Shown: positions 1-11,759 of the stretch, piece by piece
Numbering within the stretch: position 1 is the first letter of the stretch
How the letters are laid out: every line of letters begins with the position of its first letter
Assembly (NCBI GenBank): GCA_009760855.2
Contig: WPIO01000392.1
Coordinates: forward strand, 1-60,933
Reading direction: 5' to 3'
From: Cristatella mucedo
Taxonomy: Eukaryota; Bryozoa; Phylactolaemata; Cristatellidae
Length of the DNA: 60,933 bases
Program-made: the position numbers and the translations under genes
Notes under the pieces: model-generated
Told to the model about the DNA's origin: nothing
Databases searched by the model: none
Seen by the model: the letters and a program-made list of their open reading frames with translations, nothing else

Positions 1-109
1 ATGCGCTGGTTTATCAAGTTGCATCATTTGGATGGCAGCAACATTCTTAAAGTAATTACCGATAGAGCACTTACTAGTTATTGCAACCAAGTGCGACTCG
101 AAATGGAAA

Positions 110-945
110 GTTGATGCTCAAAATCGCTCTGCAGCAGATCTCCTGTTCCTCAGCTCGAAATCTATTGGTCCCTGTTCCAAAGACCTTTCACGAACGATCA
201 CACAATCAGCTCCACAACACTTCTGCCCTACTTTCAAGCTCCAAAATGCTAAGCTTGCTTAGACAGATACCACCTCCCAATGGCCAGAGGCCATGTTTAA
301 TCTTTCCTCTCCACTCGAAATCTGCTACCAGGTCTACTCCGTGTCATTAGGGTGCTAGTTGGTGCAAACTCTGCAGCTCTTGCTTTTCTGTTCAGTAGCA
401 TCGAGCTGCCACATTGCATCTCTTCTCGCGGACTTGCAACTGGCTCTCAATCAAGCAGGGAGGTATGGACCTAAAGGCTTTTCCACTCTTGTTCGAGGTG
501 CCTGTATTCTCGGGCATAAGGTCACTACCTATGCCGCACATGCTGTCCAACCACCCCCATACAGACATCGTAATCACCTGCTATTGTACGAATTCAAATA
601 TTAGCTATGCCTTGAACTAACCTCAAATTCTTTGGACAACCGTGCCTTTAGTTCATATGCTCCCGAAGCCTGGAACTCGGACCGAAAACGGGCGGACGAA
701 TCACTGTCGACTTGACACAATTTTTTAGAAAAGAAACCTGAAAGGGTAACCGTTTCTACAGCGATTTGGTCACAAGGTCCTTGTGATATGTCTGTACCAT
801 GCTAATGTGTGCTGAACACTGTGCCATGTCACCACATAAACCCATAACGGTCATACTTCCAGTTACAGAATTAGTATGTAAAGTGGCGGAGAAAGAGATT
901 AGCGTCTGATTACCCCCCCCCATGCTGTAAAATCGTTGCTATTAT
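110..945 (+). mobile_element. LINE-A copy (old, 5'-truncated non-LTR retrotransposon)
   Basis: This is a diverged copy of the RT C-terminal region plus 3' UTR. The stretch from 110 follows the same order of words as better copies on the other strand (a ctcgaaatct word, a cagctccaca word, the ctttagttca/atgctcc word near 650). The tail near 880-920 keeps the AAAGAGATT core of the family hairpin. All frames are broken, so it is a fossil. Confidence 0.6.
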
Positions 946-2034
946 TATTTTAGGCAGTCAAAGAAGTAAGGAACTAAGCTCCGTGGCCTGCTCTTGAAGC
1001 TAGCAAAGACATATGAAAGGACTGCACTGAGGTATTAGTGCCTTTCATCTGGCTATAGGAACTAAGCTGAGTGAAGTCGCATGTACATACAATTTTGTAG
1101 ATTTGATTAGATATAAAAAGGCTCGACCATGTTAAAAACTAAAGTAGCCGATCACTCCAAGAGCCTATTTTACAAAGAGAGGAGTAGTTGTATTGCTGTC
1201 GCAAGAGACAACTGTGCGAGATGTGGTTATAGATACGTCCTGTGCATGAAACCTTGATACAATCTAGGCTTCCTTAAACGCAATTGCTATCTGACGAATA
1301 TTCTATTCATTACCCAGGCTTAAGGTTGCACTTAGTGAGGGCCAGCTGCCTAGATTGGTGGATTTTGTGCAGTATCTGCTATGGCAGGATGACAAAGCCA
1401 CCGTAGTCAGAATCAGGGTTTTTAGTTGACTTCTGCAGAATTGTGTGATGACACATCGAGAAAGAGAGACAGAACGAGAGATTGAAACAGTGAAGAAGAA
1501 AAGGGGATTATGTATTAGGCCAGGGCTCCTAATAGCGTGCAATTCAGTCTCTACAAACTAGTCGCCATTCCAAATACTACGAAAGCTAGAAGCCAAGGAG
1601 AATGTAGTTTAGCATTTAGTTGCCCACACTATACAGGAATGGACTGTTTTTCTCGTTAGACATACCCAACCCAAAATGTCTTACTGTAAAGCGTTAGAAC
1701 CTTCCAGGCGTCTTGACTTTTTCTAAGCTAGCTGTATTCCTGCTTGCCACCTGCCCTTTGCCCCTTTGATCAGCTATTGCCCCACGGAAATTAATGTAAA
1801 AATACCAACAGCTCATCTGGTACTTTCAAAAGTGTGGATGTAGCACTGGACTGGCTTTCCTCTACTTATCTTGGTCAGGGGGTGAAATGAATGCCTGTGC
1901 AGGTCACCTCGTGTCACTGCAATGTTTGCCGCAGGCCACTGGTGCCCTCAACACTATTTGATGGGAAATTATGTTTCATCAAATGCAAAGAATTTCTTAC
2001 TCATTGACAACTACTCTCTCCTGCTGCCGACTAT
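946..2034. other. No recognisable feature
   Basis: I see no conserved coding segment, RNA gene or known repeat here on either strand. The short open frames have no recognisable motifs. Further upstream exons of the decarboxylase gene were looked for here and not found. Confidence 0.5.
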
Positions 2035-2262
2035 GGCTCATTCTTTTCAGGCGGTCCTGAGCTGCTACTTCCATGCTACTGACTACCTCAACTGCTCTCC
2101 TGAATCTGCAATATTTCCACTTTCTCTTTGTTGCGTGAGATGAAGTCTGTTGACCACCGAATGCGTACCGAAAGTCGCTTATACTGTGAATGCGCTATAC
2201 AAAACTCTCCTGCATAACACCCACTTAGTCTTTATGGCTTTGTGGGGTGTTACAGGCAGAGA
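2035..2262 (+). mobile_element. LINE-B 3' fragment
   Basis: The translation contains YFHATDYLNCSPES, which matches YFHATHYLNCSPD in the copy at 58385-58700. The following noncoding part (CGAATGCGTACCGAAAG, then the aactctcctgc/aacacccac block) is the LINE-B 3' UTR, also seen at 11760-12008 in the opposite orientation. Confidence 0.7.
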
Positions 2263-2494
2263 TACAAAAAGCAAAACTGTGCAGTGGCACAGCCACTTGG
2301 GTCTCGTCAGTGTAGGTAGATTGGTTGTTGATGACAGCGGTGCATCCTCTGCAGCCGACCTCTTTTCAAAGTTAACAATAATCCCATCTGTTACCATCCT
2401 CTCAGCACTGCTGAAGGAAGCCAGGTTGGGTCTCCAATGGACCAACATTGAGATATTCAGATGAAGACCCATCAATCTACTATAATACTTATTT

Positions 2495-2830
2495 GGTACT
2501 TCGGTTAGCGGTGCCTTTAACCAACCTCCAGTCCTTTGGTAACTGTTTTTTAATGATAATAATAATAATAACACACTTGATAAAGCACCCTCAGAGAACT
2601 CAACCTTTTTTCTAGGCGTTTTACTTTTAGTTCGTTTGCTTCCAAAGTCTGAAAACTCACTCCTGACTCACTTCTCTACATCCCTGATTTTATATGCACC
2701 ATGAAGCCTTTATAACAGCTTGGAAGAGTTGGGTAGGATATGCTGGAGAGGAGAAAATCAGCACTTAATCAGGTCTCACGTCCAAACTATGTCGCACAAA
2801 AGTCCGACTTCTTCAGACTTCAAAATATAT
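2495..2830 (+). mobile_element. LINE-A fragment interrupted by a second insertion
   Basis: The family words for the end of the RT frame occur at about 2515-2540 and resume at about 2627 (tttagttcgtttgcttcc). A minus-strand LINE-A tail is inserted between them. The remainder is degraded. Confidence 0.55.
2551..2626 (-). mobile_element. Tail-only LINE-A insertion, nested
   Basis: About 75 bp consisting of (AAT)n, the word acttgataaagc and the family hairpin, in minus orientation. It lies inside the plus-strand LINE-A fragment at 2495-2830, so it inserted later. It could be an extremely 5'-truncated LINE-A or a remnant of SINE S1, which has the same tail. Confidence 0.6.
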
Positions 2831-3104
2831 GCAAAATAGTCTGTAGATTGTATAGGGATGCATGATGTTGTTATCAATAATATTCAGTAAAATCAGTAAT
2901 CATGAGTATATTGTATAAATTAGCTTATTTCGACATATAAGCAGGCATTTTGTGAAAGTTAATGAAATCGCACTTAAGTGACGAATATAAGCCAGAGCTA
3001 AGAACTTAATCTACTAAAAACCAAGCTGCTATTACTTTTAGATACTAAGAGAGGAAATGTTATTCAAGTAGCACTTGAACATAAAAAACAGTCACTTGTG
3101 GAAT

Positions 3105-4200
3105 GCACAGTGTCAGTGCATGTAAGCACACAACGTACAATTCACCTGGACGGAGCAAATGATGTAAGGAACAGGTGGCTTTTTAGATGTTTTAATTTCA
3201 AATCGATAAATTCTCGAGATGGCAGTCGGGTGTGAGTTCCAGCCTTTGAGAGCATTCTAACTAAAGGCACAGTCTCTAAACGGTTTGAGGTGTGTTAGAC
3301 CTCGGAGCTGATGTGTTCATCTAGTGAAAGGTCTATTTGAAATAGGACATGCAGATCATGCGCGAAAAGCTGGAAAAGATAAGTAGGCCAAGCCCATTTT
3401 GAGGGTTCGGCTTTCCCATTCCAGAGGTACACTAGGTTTTTGCCCGTAGCTAGTAAGCTGGTTGTATTCTCATTCCATCTCAGAAAGCTTGCTGCCATCC
3501 AAGTGCGAATGTCATCAATAGGTGATATGCAAGGGGGTGAAGAGAGCTCGACTTGCCTCGAAGGGAACGATTAAAAGCGAAAGCTCGGCTTGGTGCCATC
3601 ATCATAAAGATGAATGCCTGCACTGTGTCAGGCGATCACATCAGTATGACTTGGGGTGTATAAACTGCTAAAACAAGTGGACCAAGCACAGATCTCTTGG
3701 GTACCCTATACTGTGAAGGTTCTGCAGATGAAAGTTGCCCGGTCAAAATGAACGCTCAGAGATCCCGCTGAGATAGGCCCTAAACCATTGCAGTGCAGTG
3801 TCTGCTGTGCCCGGAAAAGGGGGTAGGTGCATAAGAAGGACTTGGGGGTCAATAATATTATTAATCCCTGCTGAGAGATCCAGCAGAGATGATCCACCTA
3901 AGTCTGCATTCGTGATAGCTATTTATCCATTCTCAGCTGTGCTAACTCTCTGCAGTGATTAGATCTCAAACGAGACTGGAACTTAACTTTCTTGGCTTCC
4001 ATTTTTTTACATAAAAGTTAAAATGGTCGCTGCCAAACATTCCAATGTCTTTTGTAGGAATGGCAGTAGGGAGAGTAGGAGGCAAGTTCTCCAGGTTTAG
4101 TGTTGCCTTCTTAGGGAGTTGCATGGAAACAGTCTCTTGAAAGATGTAGGGACAAGACCCGAAGTAAAGGACACGTTTACTGTTATAGCTATGCAAGGCA
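3105..4200 (-). mobile_element. LINE-A copy, old, minus strand
   Basis: It runs in family order from the 3' UTR (cacagtgtcag word near 3110) through the RT C-terminal region to the upstream RT region near 4000. It carries an internal deletion and many frame breaks. A younger LINE-A copy begins directly to its right at 4267. Confidence 0.6.
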
Positions 4201-4266
4201 GTATCAAGTATATGCAGCTAAGATCAAGAACGATAGGAAAGTGTCTGGAGCTACGGTACGCACACC

Positions 4267-5220
4267 CAAGGCCGCTTAATAATAATAATAATGATGCACT
4301 TGATAAAGGGCCCTCAGAGAACTCAATCTCTCTCTAGGCGCTTTACATTTGCTGCAAAGGGAAATACAATTGAATGGTGAGTAATATGCTAGATAAACAA
4401 ACAAAATGAATAATATGGTTAGGGTGACATGCACAGGGTCAACATGCAAATGTGGTTAGTGGCAGCATGCACAGTGTCAGCCCACATAAGTACATGAAGG
4501 ACGAATCACAAGGACCCACTAAATGCTCTCCTAAAGAGGTGTTTGTAAGTTCTTTTTAAATGTGGTCAAGTCAGGGGATGTTCTGACGAAAGTCGGGAGG
4601 GAGTTCCAGGCTTTGGGAGCATATGAACTAAATGCACTGTCTCCAAAGGATTTGAGATTTGTTGGAGGTATTTGTAGACTGTTGGATTCCGAAAAGTAGG
4701 TGGTATGATTCTTGGCCTGGTGGGGGAGTATATTTGAGAGATAGGCTGGAGCCATAGAATGAAGTGACCTAAAAGTGAGCGACAAAACCTTGAAGTCAAT
4801 CCGTTGCTTGACTGGTAGCCACTGCAGGTCGGTGAGAAGCAGTGTAAAGTGGCAACTGCGAGGATCACGATAGACAAGCCTAGCTGCAGAGTGTTGCACC
4901 AGCTGTAGGCGCCTCGGTGCACAGGCCGGTAGATCAGTAAGCAGTGAGTTTCCGAAGCCAAAACGGGATGTCACAAATGCATGGACCAATTTAGATGCAG
5001 ACATCCTGTCTAAACAAGCCCGAATTTAACTAATGTTATGTAGCTGAAAGTAGGTAGACTTGACTGTGGAGCTGATGCGGTCGTCTAATGAAAGGTCACT
5101 TTGGAACAGGACACCTAGATTTCCGGAAGATTCGACAGGAGATCTGCCGGCAGAGCCGATTGTGAGCATAAAACCTGTCAATTTTTTAATCATGCTTGGT
5201 TTGCCCTAAGCTAGTACGTT
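4267..5220 (-). mobile_element. LINE-A copy with RT C-terminal frame
   Basis: The copy starts with the (AAT)n tail and hairpin at 4267-4350 and runs back through the 3' UTR into the RT C-terminal frame. The minus frame at 4531-5004 (157 codons) contains KLVHAFVTS, RRLQLVQHSAARLV, LQWLPVKQRIDFK and APKAWNSLP, which are typical of the thumb/C-terminal end of L2/CR1-type reverse transcriptases. It is 5'-truncated near 5220, so it lacks the endonuclease and the catalytic YADD part. Confidence 0.8.
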
Positions 5221-5492
5221 TGGATTTCGCCCGGCCTTGGTAGTGGCCTGGTGGGTAGCCCGGGTAGATCTACGGCAGTCGCCTGCAATAGGAAAATAAT
5301 GGAAAATGGCAGGACTGGCACTGCTATCCTTATCGTTGGTCCCTGTATTTCCGATTGCAACCCATTCGCAAGCTTGCTAATGGTTATTCATGCATCGTTT
5401 AGCCTAAGTGCCGAGCACCTGCACTGCTATTACGGCTATAATGCGATGCCGCCAGGCTTGCATCTGCCTGCACCATGTCCTTTGCATTTTAG

Positions 5493-5582
5493 CCGGAGTG
5501 CACAAACGTCTGCTTCTGGTACATACCGCCCAGCATGCGCCAGCAGCCCGAGTCAGCCGACTGGTGGTGCCGCCTGGGCCAG
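5493..5582 (+). CDS. Penultimate coding exon of a glutamate decarboxylase-family gene
   Basis: This 30-codon exon encodes a segment including CTNVCFWYIPPSMR, the conserved NVCFWY-I/V-PPSLR segment near the C-terminus of animal glutamate decarboxylases (GAD) and their relatives cysteine sulfinate / acidic amino acid decarboxylases. These are group II PLP enzymes that decarboxylate glutamate to GABA or cysteine sulfinate to hypotaurine. A pyrimidine-rich tract and AG (tttgcattttag) stand just upstream at 5481-5492, and a good donor (CAG|GTGAGA) follows at 5583. Phase is 0 at both ends, and the phase and family alignment join directly to the exon at 8915. The PLP lysine and the other catalytic residues belong to exons left of the window; none was found between 1 and 5492. 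Which substrate subtype it is cannot be decided from this end. Confidence 0.85.
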
Positions 5583-6939
5583 GTGAGAGCAGTTAGCTGA
5601 CCTTTTGCTGTCTATTGCATTGCCCCGCGATACGTGGGGCTGGCAGCGAATCGTTGTTATTGTGACGAAGCTAACGGCTAACCGCCGTACGAAGTCAGCT
5701 CTCTTTCGCGCCTCAGCTGTGCATAAAGCATGAGTACTAGTTGCAGCAGCTTGGAGTTCATTCGCACCGTGCCTGCGAATGGAATGGAATTGAAGGCTGG
5801 GCTTTCAACTGCTGGTGGTGAGATTAGAATGAAAATTGATCCATGTAACTATATCAGCAGATGCTTGGATCGATATGGTGCAGTGGTATGCCTGGGTTTG
5901 GTGGGAGCTTTTTCTTTTGTCGGCACTCGGTGCCACTCCAGACGGCCGTCGGTCGCTCTATATTTTGAATTAACGTGGGTTGTGGTGGTGGGCTGAGTTT
6001 TTTAAAAAAAAAAGGCGTCTCTGGGGTTAAACTTCGGCAAGTTCATCTCGTGAGAACTTGCAGGTGTGTCTGACAGACAGACAGACAACTAGTTCGTCGG
6101 TCATGACCAGGTAGAGCAGAGCAGATAATATTACCGAGCAACTGGCGATAGATACCGACCGGCTTTCTATGTCTTTTCGATAACCCCCACCTGCCGCCCA
6201 GTACCCCGGCTGCCCAACCGGCATTCTAATAATAAATCGTTTTTCTAGCGTCATACAGGAGAACGAAATTTCTATCCTAGTGCTTTGCACTTTGCTTCAA
6301 GAGAAGTGATTACCAAGAGTTAATGACGTGCAAAGCTTCAAGAGACCAGCATGCAAAGCTCACGAGACGTCTTGCTTAGGCGCGAATCCAAAAGTACACA
6401 ACTAAACGATTGGAGCCACTGGTTTGCTGGATCTGTGTGTGTAAGTCTAATTCTCTGAATCATGGATGAGTGAGCAGGCTGTGGAACAAAGTAGTCAAAT
6501 CTTCTCGGGTGCAGGAAAAGCCGATACATCTTTAGCTGAAACGTCCGGATGCGAAGATAGATGCGAAGACATGGCAGGTGGTGACAGAAGCCGATCGCGA
6601 GTTCAAGACTTTTGCTGCATACGAACTGAAGGCCCGAGCACTGAAAGGTTTGAATCTAGTGCGAGGAACGATGAGCCAAGTACTTGAAGCCAAGTAGCAG
6701 GTGGTGGTGGTGGTGCAAGTGCATTTGATTGCATTAGCATCATATTAGGCGATTGTGCTCAGCGACCGTTTAAACTGCTCGCTCAGAGCACGTGTGCCAG
6801 TGCTGCAGCTAGCAACCATCCTACTCGCAGTGAAATGCATGAATATGTCACAATAGTTATAGCAGCAATAAGAATGAGTATAGATCGTGTATAATTCATG
6901 ATCGTGTATGTATTTAATCTCTTGATCGTGTATCATATA
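5583..6939 (+). other. Left part of the 3.3-kb decarboxylase intron
   Basis: The GT donor is at 5583-5584 and the matching AG acceptor at 8913-8914, giving an intron of 3,332 bp. This part shows no clear repeat family. An open frame at 6466-6687 is not recognisable and is probably chance. Confidence 0.6.
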
Positions 6940-7240
6940 TGCATTTATAGATCTCCAAGAGAACTGTGTCTCTTTCTAAGCACTAGACATGCGGTGGACA
7001 AAACAGATTGGTTGCTTAGTTATGACTGGCTCAATGTTAGTGTATATAGACAAACAAAGGACGATTTGAGCGCATCCAGTAAATGCTGTCAGTACTGTGT
7101 GTGCGTTTAGCTTGTTTTTAAATATCGTCTAGTCGGTGGTTGTGTCTGATATCAATCGGTAATCACTTCGAGGCTTTGGAAGCATGCAAATTGCAGGCAC
7201 GGTCTCCCAAGGATTTGAGTTTAGTTAGAGGTTTACTCAC
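6940..7240 (-). mobile_element. LINE-A 3' fragment within the intron
   Basis: It contains degraded hairpin words near 6950-6980, then the acgatt..ccagtaaatgctgtc and gaggctttggaagcatgc words of the family 3' UTR and RT end. It is old and broken. Confidence 0.55.
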
Positions 7241-8179
7241 ATGTAAAATTTGATGCCGTAATGGAAACAAGGAACAGAAAGAATTAAATCCATATATATT
7301 TGCAGAAAGGATGACGATCGTTGTGGAAAGGAACAATGGCAGAAAAAAATTTGACGAGGGATGTGACCCTTTATATGTGTTGGGGCTTGTATGAAAGCAA
7401 TGCTAGAATGGAGGCAGAGAGATTCGGATGATAGTGCAAGCATTTTGGAACTTATTGGAGCACTTGGGCGATCGAAATGGATGCTGAAATCACCTAGAAG
7501 GAAGAGGGCGATTCCCTTGTGCAAAGGACAAAGCGAAAGTCATAGAGGTCAGTAATGAGGCTGGTATTGCTCCCTGTTAGGCGGTAAACCAGGGTAGCCG
7601 TCGGAAACTTACTTATTAGGTGAACAATTTGCACACACATAATATTGTCACTCAGCCGACTGCAGCTCTCCACTGCATTTCCTATAGGTGCTGCAAGATT
7701 GTTTTGAATACTGGCACACTGCACACAAGGCACACTGCTTCAATGCCAAAAAGGCACATTGCTTCACGTCCCTTGTGACTGGCGGGCCCAGGAAAGGTTA
7801 TGCCTTGGCAATATCCTGGCTCTGACCGTGCGTAAGACATGCAGCCAGTCTTATTCTAGCGCTGAATGAATCCTACCATCAGTTTAAACGTGTCTTACAC
7901 AGTATACAGTGTCTTGTTTGGGCCAGGGCCAGAACGAGTTTGCATTTGACTTGACTCATCGCCGACGATGGCGGCTGAAGTCTGCATTGCCAAAAGTGGT
8001 CGGCAGGGGCTTTTACACACGCAGAGTGTCTCTTGGTGCCAACAGGACTGTTAACGTCCACACAAAACTTCGTCTGTGCATGTCAAAAGACTACGTACAT
8101 ATTTGCAGTTTAACTCAGTGCTCCTATGCCCCACACGTTCCTTACACGTACCTTTGCTCTGTCGTTTGAATTGTGTCCA
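7241..8179. other. Middle of the decarboxylase intron; nothing recognised
   Basis: No conserved coding segment or clear repeat family was seen on either strand. Several short open frames (for example at 7237-7524 on the minus strand and 7909-8169 on the plus strand) lack recognisable motifs. Confidence 0.45.
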
Positions 8180-8345
8180 CTGCGTGCTTATGCGTGCTGA
8201 AATTGTATTCGTTATCACTAACCAGTCGACGTGCTTCCTATCCAGCAGACGTATAAGTGTAAGTATCCAAAAAGAGATTTGTTTTTCTTAGGGTGCTATA
8301 TAAATAGTTCACTGTTAATGAATTATTAATATTATTATTATTATT
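8180..8345 (+). mobile_element. LINE-A tail
   Basis: The family words cgtgcttatgcgtgctg and the tail hairpin remnant (aaagagatt..ttcttagggtgct) are followed by (TTA)n. It is only about 165 bp long, so it is severely 5'-truncated. Confidence 0.55.
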
Positions 8346-8720
8346 AGACAATTACCCCCATCTCACTTGAACAAGACGAGTGAGTGGGCTGCTGAGTAAT
8401 AGTGTGTATATTATTCTTATTATTTATTATATTATTGTATTATTATTAGTTATTATTTAGTTAGCTAGTTTGTTGTATTATATTATGTTATATTATATAT
8501 ATATATATATAATATAATTATATATATGTATATATATATTCTATTATATGTATTATATTATTATATTTGTTTAGTTAGTTTGATTTATTTAGTCAGTTAT
8601 TATTTATTATTATTTAGTTATTAGGTATTGTTATTATTATCACATTATTGTATTATTATTATTATTATAGTATTATAGTATTATTATTGTATCATTATAT
8701 TATTATATTGTTGTTGTTGT
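8325..8720. repeat. AT-rich simple sequence (TTA/TATT type)
   Basis: About 400 bp are almost only A and T, with TTATTATTA and TATATA tracts, ending in a short (TTG)n. It directly follows the LINE-A tail and may have grown from its TTA microsatellite. Confidence 0.85.
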
Positions 8721-8914
8721 TGTTGTCATTGTTGTTATAGCTGCCAACTGCTGCTGTACGCTAAACCGTCAACTGTATACTAACCTAAGCTCTAGAGCCA
8801 TAGGCTAGTACAGGAGAGCATCAGACTGCTCGAGCTCATGCCTGCCACCACGATGGTCGCAATGTGGCTACTGCTGTCATCGACTCATTAGATGGCTGGG
8901 CTCAATCGCTGTAG

Positions 8915-9088
8915 GTTGCTCCAAAGGTGAAAGCCCGTATGCAGGAGCAGGGCACGATGCTCATCGGATATCAGCCGCAGGGGCAGTATGTTAACTTCTT
9001 TCGGTTCGTGCTTAGCAATCCTGACTCGACTGAAGCCGACATGGACTTCGTGGTCGATGAAATCGCTCGACTTGGCGCTGACCTGTGA
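8915..9088 (+). CDS. Last coding exon of a glutamate decarboxylase-family gene
   Basis: The exon has 57 codons plus a TGA stop at 9086-9088. It begins VAPKVKARM, continues [11 protein letters not shown] and [10 protein letters not shown], and ends [10 protein letters not shown]. This matches the universal C-terminus of animal GAD/CSAD proteins (VAPKIK.RM...GYQP.G....NFFR......DMDF...EI.RLG.DL). The acceptor AG is at 8913-8914, with a weak pyrimidine tract. Phase 0 joins it to the exon at 5493-5582 without a gap relative to the family. The GYQPQG and SNP wording leans toward GAD rather than cysteine sulfinate decarboxylase, but this is only suggestive. The enzyme is cytosolic or vesicle-associated and PLP-dependent. 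Codon use is ordinary and no break is visible. Confidence 0.9.
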   Translation, partial: VAPKVKARMQEQGTMLIGYQPQGQYVNFFRFVLSNPDSTEADMDFVVDEIARLGADL

Positions 9089-9529
9089 ACGCCACCAGCC
9101 AGTGTGAATGCAGAGCGTACCAGTAGCAGCCGGTCACGCTGAATTGAATCCATTGAGGTGCTTACCAGCTGCTGTAGCCCAGCTACAGCTGGCCTACAGC
9201 AGCCCATGGCCAACCAGTGCAAGTGGCTGCTTTGCCTTGCTTGTGCTGCCTGTGCAGCTCAAGTGTGGCCTGACAACGACGGCACTGCTCTGCAAATATC
9301 CACAAACGAAAGACTTGTGCAGTTGATAATTTATTGTTGGAGAGCTTTTATGCCAAGAAGGAAGGCATTAATTTTGCATTAATTCTGGTGTGCTCCTGTG
9401 AGCCCGAGGCCACTTGTCCCAAGCAGCGCAAAGCTTCACTTGCCGATGCCAATCATTCCAGCATGCTGTAATTCTAAACTTAAATCTAAATCGAATAGAT
9501 GCTTCAGGTTATTGCTGGCTGTCTACAGT
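9089..9529 (+). other. Probable 3' UTR of the decarboxylase gene
   Basis: This follows the TGA directly. No consensus AATAAA was found close by; AT-rich variants near 9325-9380 are possible poly(A) regions. A small hairpin with 10-bp arms (GCTGCTGTAG / CTACAGCAGC) lies near 9167-9204. Confidence 0.4.
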
Positions 9530-9620
9530 GGCTTTCATGCTGAGCGGAAGTCTGTTGGCTACCCAATTCGCACCGACAGCTGCTTAGGCTTCGAGTACGG
9601 CACTCGGCTGATGAGATGGG
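9530..9620 (+). mobile_element. LINE-B 3' UTR fragment
   Basis: The words gaagtctgttggctacc, attcgcaccg and tgcttaggcttcgag follow the LINE-B 3' UTR order seen at 2120-2200. It is short and diverged. Confidence 0.5.
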
Positions 9621-9990
9621 GTGGGCGATGGGTCTCCTTGAGCTAATGGGCTTCTCAATTGCCCGTCCCTCTGCTTTGCTGCCAGTCGTCGGCATCTTGA
9701 AATGGTCGCATTTTTGCTAGGAGCTGCTAGGGGCCCGCTTCTAGCTTCGATCCACTGCTTGCAAGCTAAGCGGAGCTCCTTTCACGATTTCGCGAGCCGC
9801 ACAGTACTGTGTGTGGCTCCCAAATAGTTCTCGGTGCTTCTTTCTGTTCGCGCGTTCGCAAAGCCTTAACCTTGAAAATCTCTGGCTCACAGTCGTTGGG
9901 TCGCAGTTGGGCGTTGAAATACGTGAGGACAATATTTACATGGCAAGTATGTCGCGAAAGTATACTCCCAATATTTGCTCGCTCACTTAG

Positions 9991-10220
<230 letters not shown>

Positions 10221-10604
10221 GTGACCTGGACCAGCTGAATTTTCTATAAATTATCTGTCTTTCAAGCCACTGGAAGCTGCAACTTGGTATGAGAAGTGCC
10301 AAGAAATAACTTGTGGGCAGATTGAGACTTGTATTGCAAAAAAGTCCAATTATTGCTTCTCTGAACAATGTTGCTCGCGTACACGCATATACGTTTACTT
10401 GAAGATTCTCGTACCAACATACAGTACATCTGACCTTGTTTTTTAAAGTCGCAAGGAAGCTAGCAAATGTTTTGTTTTCTTTGTCAAAGAATTTTATAAT
10501 TCTTACGTGCTGAGAGGATAACAGCGTGCATAGCCCGCTGTAAAAGCATCGTGTCGGAAATGTTGCTTCTGAATCTGCCCAATAATTGTAGTGGTAATGA
10601 CAAT

Positions 10605-10672
10605 AATGATAATAATAATAGATCAGTTGAATAGCGCCTTAAAAAGATTTAATTTCTCTTCAGGTGCTTTAC
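10605..10672 (-). mobile_element. Tail-only LINE-A/S1 fragment
   Basis: A (ATA)n run is followed by agcgcc, an A-rich arm, ttctct and ggtgct, which is the shared LINE-A/S1 hairpin in minus orientation. No LINE or SINE body is attached in this orientation. Confidence 0.5.
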
Positions 10673-10687
10673 AACTATCAGTACCCC

Positions 10688-10805
10688 ACGCTTAGTTCGC
10701 TGGTTTGGCCCAGTGGTGAAGGTGCTCGCCACGGTCAAGGCGAATGTAATTGTTGACCAAGGTTTCGGACTCGAGCCCAGTGGCATATTCGCAGCGCTTG
10801 AATAA
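10688..10805 (+). mobile_element. SINE S1 (tRNA-derived head)
   Basis: It contains an A-box-like TGGCCCAGTGG (TRGYNNARNGG) and, about 60 bp on, a B-box-like GGACTCGAGCCC. Between them lies the S1 word gaccaagg. The tail is reduced to gcagcgcttgaataaata. The internal Pol III promoter arrangement shows tRNA ancestry; it is not a functional tRNA. Confidence 0.75.
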
Positions 10806-11609
10806 ATACAAAGTTATGCTATGCAAATGAATTATTATATTTTAATTATATGTAGCGACATGCACGGTATCAAGCATGCAAAAGCAACCACAATGGTTAG
10901 GTCAGCACACTCGTGGCCACCGCTTGGTAAAATGCACTGAATCGTGCACAGATTTGCACACAAGTCTCAATGGAACAAAAGATGACAAGTTCACTTTGGT
11001 GAAGGGGCAGCTGAGCTGAACCGATTTGAGCTCCACAGCCGAGGACCCACAGCGCGGCCTTTCGTCCGGTGGGTCGCCATCTTTAAATATGTGAGCCACG
11101 ACTTTACGAACAAGCAGTGGCAATTCTATAATCCGTGTCGTCAACGTAGAGCTGTCCACTCCAAAGGCCCAGAGGGCCAGATCCGCACAGACCGAGCCGT
11201 TACGTACACCGCTCTAATTGCATGCGCTCAGTGACCTCGACTTAACATCACCACTGGCAGATATCGGACTGTGTTGTTTTTTAACTGCTACGCTTGAATG
11301 CGCCAGTAAATGCACACGTCGGAACACCGTGCAGGCAGCTCGGCTGTCCTTTACAAATAGAACGAAGCCGCGTGGGAGCTAGCGGCCACGCTGGCTGGCC
11401 ACTACTCCTAGAGAATACGAAAGTTCGCGAATGTGTCGGCTCTCCTCCGGAAGAGTTCTCCACAGCAAGAGGTTGGCGCCTCGTATAGGTGCGTACAGGA
11501 CCCAGTATAAACCAGCAATTATAACAAGCCCGGCTCCTAATGCTTAAAATCTCGGAAATGACCATCATCTTGAGTTCTCATAATTTGGCTGATTTATATA
11601 TAAATCTAT
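10806..11609. other. No gene recognised
   Basis: Part of this stretch (about 10905-11040) shares words such as gcactgaatcgtg and cagctgagc.gaaccgat with 55810-55910, so it may be another low-copy repeat family. No coding motif was recognised in the open frames. Confidence 0.4.
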
Positions 11610-11750
11610 GTAATTCATTTATATAGCGCTCCAAGAGAACTTAATCTCTATTCAGGCGCTTCACATATGCCCCGGGGCTTGAGCCCACGACCTCAGTCAG
11701 ACCTTGGTCGGGGCGAGCACCTTAACCACTAGACCAAACCAGTTCACCTC
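11610..11750 (-). mobile_element. SINE S1, full-length, minus strand
   Basis: Read on the minus strand it has the head (A-box-like tggtc.agtgg, then a B box of the GGGCTCAAGCCCC type) followed by the hairpin tail (agcgcc..agagatt..ttctc..gcgct). It is nearly complete. Confidence 0.75.
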
Positions 11751-11759
11751 CATAAAATA

